From the NCBI GenBank assembly GCA_945901195.1, contig CAMDKB010000142.1, positions 1 through 10,039 on the forward strand: DNA of 10,039 nucleotides. Reading direction: 5' to 3'. Below the pieces are notes generated by a model, which saw nothing but the letters and a program-made list of their open reading frames with translations, did no database searches and was not told the origin of the DNA. The DNA comes from Rhizobium sp. Q54 (GTDB lineage Bacteria > Pseudomonadota > Alphaproteobacteria > Rhizobiales > Beijerinckiaceae). The position numbers and the translations under genes were made by a program. The stretch's first letter is position 1, and every line of letters starts with the position of its first letter. Positions 6,193-10,039 of this stretch are shown here, in pieces.

Positions 6193-8445
6193 ATGTCCGT
6201 CATTTTGAGCGAGGATCAACTTGCAGTGCGCGATGGCGCGCGGCGCTTTGCTGCTGCCAATTTCGGGCCCGCCCGGCGACGGGTATTGCGAGATCTACCG
6301 GAAGGACGCGACCGGGATGCGGAGAGCAAAGCTGCGGGCGATGGCTGGCTTTCCATAACAGTGCCCGAGGAAAACGGCGGCGGCGGGCAAGGCTTGCAGG
6401 AAGCGTGTCTGGTTGCAGAATCATTCGGACGTGAGCTGGCTCCCCTTGCGAGCGCCACCTCGATGATTGCGATGAAAGCGCTGGCCGTGCTGCCGGGTGA
6501 AGTTATGAAAGCCGCCCTTGATGCAGCACTTGAGTCCAAAAGCCAGATCGCGCTGGGTGTTGCGCGCCATCAAAGCGGGGTAACCGCAAAATTCAATGGC
6601 GCCAGTGGTTTTATGCTCTCTGGCAGGTTTGCGCAGGTTCATGGCGCGGCGGGCGCGGGCTGGTTCCTGATCGAAGTACAGGGCGAGGCGGGGCCAGGTC
6701 TTGCGCTGGTGGCAGCCAATGCGACGGGGCTAGCAATTGAAACACGCCGGCTTGCTGATGGGGGAAGTATTGGTGATCTGACGTTCAATGGTGTGCAAGT
6801 TCCTGCGGCTGCGGTGTCTCAGGGTAAAGATGCTGCTGCAGTTCTTCGCGATATCAACTCAGGCCTAGCCATACTTTCTGCAGCAGAACTTGTGGGCATC
6901 ATGGATATCGCCATAGAGCGGACCGTTGAGCACTTGAAGACGCGCCAACAATTCGGCCGCACGCTGGGTTCATTCCAATCGCTTCAGTTTCGTATGGCCG
7001 ATGCACATTCGGCAGTTTCTCTCACGCGCGCCCTCACCTATGAAGCCGCCCGGCTTGCCGATAGCGGCGCTGAGGCTTCCTTGCTCGCTGCTTCAGCTGC
7101 TTTCGCGAAAGCGGCGGAATCGTCCATTTCCATTACGCGCACCTTTATCCAGATGCTGGGCGCGATGGGCTTTACCGACGAACATGATGCAGGGCTTTAT
7201 CTCAAGCGCGCGCTCGTGATTTCCACCGCCTACGGCAATGCGCTTGATCACCGGCGCAAAGTTGCAGAAGCGTCTCTGGCGCACGGGGCGAAGGAAGTTC
7301 GTTTCCGCGAGGACAGCCCTGAGGATGCAGGCTTTCGCAAGGAGGTCAGGGACTGGCTTGAAGCCAACCTGCCGCAAACTCTGCGCCACTTGCCGACGCG
7401 CCCGACTTTCGAGGAAGCAGGGTTCTGGCATAACAAGCTTTACGAGCGCGGCTGGGTTGCGCCCAACTGGCCCAAGCAATATGGCGGCATGGAAGCGAAT
7501 GTTGCCCAAACGATCATTCTGGCAGAGGAGCTAGGCGCTATCGGAGCGCCGGAAATTTCGGGGCAGGCGATTGGCCATGTCGGCCCGATCTTGCAAGTGT
7601 TTGGAACGCCCGAGCAAAAGGCGCAACATTTGCCCGGAATGCTTTCGGGCGAAAAGATCTGGTGCCAGGGTTATTCAGAGCCGTCATCAGGATCAGACCT
7701 TGCAAGCCTGCGCACACGCGCCGTGGTTGATGGCGATCACCTCGTCATTAACGGTTCCAAAATCTGGACGACATGGGCGCATTATGCGGACTGGATGTTT
7801 GCGCTGGTGCGCACAAATCCAGATGTGAAAAAGCAGGAAGGCCTTACCTTTGTGCTGGTCGACATGAAGACGAAAGGCATCAACCCGCGCGCCATCCGCA
7901 CAATCACACGGGAGGACGAATTTGCAGAGGTGTTTTTCGACGACGTGCGGGTGCCGGTCGCGAACGTGATTGGCAAGATCGACGGCGGCTGGAAAGTGGC
8001 GACAGCGCTGCTTGAGAAAGAGCGCCTCAATGGCGCAAATCCACAAAAATGCGCGCATTTGCTGGACAAGATCAAAAGGGCAGCGCGTTCAACAGGGATG
8101 ATCGATGATCCTGCCTTCCGCGACCGGCTCGTGAAGGCTGAAATTGAATATACCGCGTTGTGCGCAACCTATGCCCAGATCGTGAAGATCACCGAAACAG
8201 ATACGCGCACCAACGCGGACTTCGCCTTTGCCAAGACGGTGGCAGCTGAGCTGTTGCAGGAACTCTGCGAACTCATGGTCATCGCTTTTGGCGCCGACGG
8301 CGCGTCGGTGGAGCCGATCGCGGTTGATCACGGCCATATGAATCCTGGCCTGACTTATCTGCAGACACGCCGGGCGACGATCTATGGCGGAACATCCGAG
8401 ATCCAGCGGATGCTGATTGCACGGCGGGTTCTAGGGCTCGTGTGA
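6193..8445 (+). CDS. Fused two-domain acyl-CoA dehydrogenase
   Basis: This 750-residue protein is two acyl-CoA dehydrogenase (ACAD) units end to end, about twice the usual 380 residues. It should introduce an alpha-beta double bond into an acyl-CoA, with FAD. The N-half (about 1-365) has a degenerate middle domain but keeps the FAD-contacting helix RQQFGRTLGSFQ (251-262). The C-half (about 370-750) starts with the usual FRKEVRDWLEANLP and keeps signature 1, CQGYSEPSSGSDL (491-503), the FAD strand GSKIWTTWAHYADW (521-534) and IYGGTSEIQRMLIARR (730-745). The medium-chain catalytic Glu is Gly here (IYGGT), and Glu610 in LLEKERL matches the isovaleryl/long-chain base position. Motifs divided this way recall alpha2beta2 ACADs of steroid side-chain degradation (ChsE4-ChsE5 type), here in one chain. 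GGGAGG lies at 6182-6187 after an A-rich leader, 81 nt after the previous gene. Substrate unknown. Confidence 0.92.
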   Translation: MSVILSEDQLAVRDGARRFAAANFGPARRRVLRDLPEGRDRDAESKAAGDGWLSITVPEENGGGGQGLQEACLVAESFGRELAPLASATSMIAMKALAVLPGEVMKAALDAALESKSQIALGVARHQSGVTAKFNGASGFMLSGRFAQVHGAAGAGWFLIEVQGEAGPGLALVAANATGLAIETRRLADGGSIGDLTFNGVQVPAAAVSQGKDAAAVLRDINSGLAILSAAELVGIMDIAIERTVEHLKTRQQFGRTLGSFQSLQFRMADAHSAVSLTRALTYEAARLADSGAEASLLAASAAFAKAAESSISITRTFIQMLGAMGFTDEHDAGLYLKRALVISTAYGNALDHRRKVAEASLAHGAKEVRFREDSPEDAGFRKEVRDWLEANLPQTLRHLPTRPTFEEAGFWHNKLYERGWVAPNWPKQYGGMEANVAQTIILAEELGAIGAPEISGQAIGHVGPILQVFGTPEQKAQHLPGMLSGEKIWCQGYSEPSSGSDLASLRTRAVVDGDHLVINGSKIWTTWAHYADWMFALVRTNPDVKKQEGLTFVLVDMKTKGINPRAIRTITREDEFAEVFFDDVRVPVANVIGKIDGGWKVATALLEKERLNGANPQKCAHLLDKIKRAARSTGMIDDPAFRDRLVKAEIEYTALCATYAQIVKITETDTRTNADFAFAKTVAAELLQELCELMVIAFGADGASVEPIAVDHGHMNPGLTYLQTRRATIYGGTSEIQRMLIARRVLGLV

Positions 8446-8447
8446 GC

Positions 8448-9464
8448 TTATTGCGCGTCCATGATCTTCTTCGCGCGCTCGATGATATCGGGCGGCGCGT
8501 TGACGATGGCGTCTGATATTTTCTGGGTCTCTTCCCCACTCAGCCAGTCAAGATCGAGGTTCATCTTGTTGGCTTCTTCTATAAACACAGGGTCTTTCAT
8601 CATGGCGTCGAAGGCGCGGCGGAGCGCTGTGACGCGCTCCATGGGTACATCGGGCGTGGTTACGACAGCGCGCGCAATGGCGATGGGATCGGACAGAAAC
8701 TCCAGCAGCTTGCGATCGGCCTGGTTCGTTGCAAGCTCGGTCATCAGCGGAATGTCCTTCAATTCCGGATGCCGCTCGCGGCCCACTTGAAACAATACGT
8801 GGAACTTCTTTTCTGCGACCCAGTCAGGCTTGGTTGCTTTCCATGAAGCCCATGTATTGGATGCGCGCCCCTCAACTTCCCCCCGTTCCATGGCCAGATT
8901 GATCTGACCGCCGCCTGGATAGCCGGAGACGATACGAAACTTCGTGCCGATCATTTCATTAAGGGCGCGTGCATAGTAGATGCCGGTGATGCCGGGATTG
9001 GCGCCGAGCACGACTTCGCGCTTCTTTGCATCTTCGATCGTGCGTACGTCTGAGGTGTGCCAGATGTTCAGGATATTCGGGCTGTTTGTGGTGTTGCCGA
9101 TAAAATAGAATTTGCGCAGATCGAATTGCACACCCACCTGGCCGGTCGCCTGAACAGTGCTCATGTTTGGAAATGTCATGTGCAGAACGGTGCCATCATG
9201 TGGCGCGCGCACCACCAGGTAGTTCAATGCGATTACGCCGCCGCCACCGGGCATATTGCGCGCACGCATCTCGGGATTGCCTGGAATGAACCGGCCCATG
9301 TGGCGTGAGAGCAATCTGCCGCGCAGATCGAAATCATTGCCGACCAATGATCCCACGATCATGTCCATGGTCTTGCCAGTATAAAAATCGCTGATTGAAT
9401 CGGCGCGGGCCGGGAGCGCCAGCGCTGCTAAAACAGCGAGTGTGGAATAGGCAATGCGCTGCAT
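8448..9464 (-). CDS. Second Bug/TctC-like periplasmic solute-binding protein
   Basis: This 338-residue protein is a divergent member of the Bug/TctC binding-protein group. A signal peptide is clear: MQR, a hydrophobic run at about 5-18, and likely cleavage after Ala-Arg-Ala (19-21). The mature start DSISDFYTGKTMDMIVGS, then the DLRGRLLSRHMGRFIPGNP segment, the RNMPGGGGVIALNYL turn and the APHDGT motif are typical of a branch common in Rhizobiales. It shares little obvious identity with the other binding protein at 5122-6111, so it probably has a different ligand. AGGAG (complement of 9472-9476) sits 7 nt before the ATG and overlaps the stop of the upstream LLM gene, so the two are almost certainly cotranscribed and perhaps translationally coupled. 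The TAA stop is 2 nt from the stop of the converging ACAD gene, with no terminator between them. No transporter membrane subunit is seen. Confidence 0.88.
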   Translation of the reverse strand: MQRIAYSTLAVLAALALPARADSISDFYTGKTMDMIVGSLVGNDFDLRGRLLSRHMGRFIPGNPEMRARNMPGGGGVIALNYLVVRAPHDGTVLHMTFPNMSTVQATGQVGVQFDLRKFYFIGNTTNSPNILNIWHTSDVRTIEDAKKREVVLGANPGITGIYYARALNEMIGTKFRIVSGYPGGGQINLAMERGEVEGRASNTWASWKATKPDWVAEKKFHVLFQVGRERHPELKDIPLMTELATNQADRKLLEFLSDPIAIARAVVTTPDVPMERVTALRRAFDAMMKDPVFIEEANKMNLDLDWLSGEETQKISDAIVNAPPDIIERAKKIMDAQ

Positions 9465-9474
9465 TGTTTCGCTC

Positions 9475-10039
9475 CTAAGCTGCTTTTATGCCTTCAAGAC
9501 ATTTGGCATGGGTGACTTCGTGAGCTTTCAGCGCGGGCAAGACGTCCTTCGCAAAACGTCTGATCTGGTTCGTGAACATGTCATGGGGCATGGCGCCGCG
9601 ATTGAGGCTCACCAGAACTGTGCCTGCGCCGGCGTGATCGGCAGCGCTGATCAGACGCTGTGTCACTTCATCCGCCGTTCCCCAGGGCATATTATGTGAC
9701 ATCTTCTCGACATCCTCGAATGTGAGGTTGCGGAAATCGTCACGCGAGCGCGCATAGGCTTTCAGATTTTGTTCGCTAACATAGGATTTCGATTGCTCGC
9801 TGACATATCCTGATTTTGCCTGCATGTCAGTTTCAGTGAAATTGCCGTGGCTGTAGAGGGTCTTGTTGAAATAGAGGTGATAGGGCGCATATTCTTTCAC
9901 CGCCTGAGCCTTGGAATCGGCAAGATAGCAGATGGACGGAATCCACATAAGATCGGGCGTAAGTTTTCGTCCGTTGCGGGCCAGCGCGGCTGCGTAATAG
10001 CGCACCACGTCTTCACGCAAGCCCTGTGTCGCAGCGCCT
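9475..10039 (-). CDS. LLM-class flavin-dependent oxidoreductase, C-terminal part
   Basis: This is the last 187 codons of a luciferase-like monooxygenase family enzyme, open at the window edge. The family folds as a TIM barrel, uses FMN (or F420) and oxidises varied substrates with O2. Support comes from the C-terminal pattern: WGTADEVTQRLISAADHAG, the TVLVSLNRGAMPHDM strand-turn with Pro-His, then QIRRFAKDVLPAL as the closing helix. These match the GTP-EEV, GGLPHE and FAEEVMPAL pattern of the family. A TTG codon at 10018-10020 could be read as a start, but the frame continues upstream in register, so I treat it as internal. Residues encoded near 9769-9807 contain two YVSEQ copies eight residues apart. 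The TAG stop (9475-9477) lies inside the ribosome binding region of the binding-protein gene. Which substrate it acts on is unknown; the gene context suggests the same pathway. Confidence 0.82.
   Translation of the reverse strand, partial: GAATQGLREDVVRYYAAALARNGRKLTPDLMWIPSICYLADSKAQAVKEYAPYHLYFNKTLYSHGNFTETDMQAKSGYVSEQSKSYVSEQNLKAYARSRDDFRNLTFEDVEKMSHNMPWGTADEVTQRLISAADHAGAGTVLVSLNRGAMPHDMFTNQIRRFAKDVLPALKAHEVTHAKCLEGIKAA

Noticed and set aside
10018..10020. TTG start for the LLM oxidoreductase
   Set aside because: The frame stays open upstream to the window edge, and the resulting protein would lack the N-terminal half of the barrel, so the gene is better read as cut by the window end.

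Overview
The window looks like part of an alphaproteobacterial chromosome, most likely Hyphomicrobiales/Rhizobiales. This rests on four things: a Caulobacter/Rhizobium-type tad (cpa) pilus cluster; an HU-like protein with a Lys/Ala-rich tail and an RMGRNPATGE arm, a form I associate with Bradyrhizobium-like bacteria; several solute-binding proteins of the Bug/TctC type; and moderately high G+C with good AGGAG-type ribosome binding sites. The assignment is from recognition only and has not been checked by a search.

Region 1 (1-2787, + strand) is the 3' part of a tad operon: the C-terminus of the secretion ATPase CpaF/TadA, the two inner-membrane platform proteins TadB and TadC, and the TPR lipoprotein TadD. 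Gaps are 7-11 nt. Together they would build and power a type IVc (Flp/Tad) pilus or secretion machine. The first, third and other tad genes (prepilin, RcpA/CpaC, TadE/F/G) are not in the window after tadD.

Region 2 (2788-3454) holds a single HU-like nucleoid protein gene with an in-frame Ala-Thr hexanucleotide repeat, closed by a strong intrinsic terminator at 3424-3454.

Region 3 (3530-8445, + strand) is a probable catabolic operon: two different class II aldolase/adducin-family enzymes, a periplasmic Bug/TctC-type binding protein, and a 750-residue protein made of two fused acyl-CoA dehydrogenase (ACAD) units. Both aldolases keep the metal ligands but lack the residues that hold phosphate in fuculose-1-phosphate aldolase, so they probably act on non-phosphorylated acids. 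Only the C-terminal ACAD half keeps the catalytic signatures, while the N-terminal half keeps the FAD-contacting RQQFG-type motif.

Region 4 (8448-10039, - strand) converges on region 3 with only 2 nt between the stop codons. It carries a second, quite different Bug/TctC-type binding protein and, upstream of it, the C-terminal part of a luciferase-like (LLM) flavin-dependent oxidoreductase.

Taken together, regions 3 and 4 look like an uncharacterised pathway that captures a small organic acid in the periplasm, oxidises it (LLM enzyme), passes it through CoA-ester oxidation (fused ACAD) and splits or decarboxylates it (aldolase-family enzymes). The substrate is unknown. A CoA ligase/transferase, an enoyl-CoA hydratase and TctA/TctB membrane subunits are not in the window. 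No tRNA, rRNA, CRISPR array, insertion sequence or prophage gene was seen. No gene-free stretch exceeds 300 bases.
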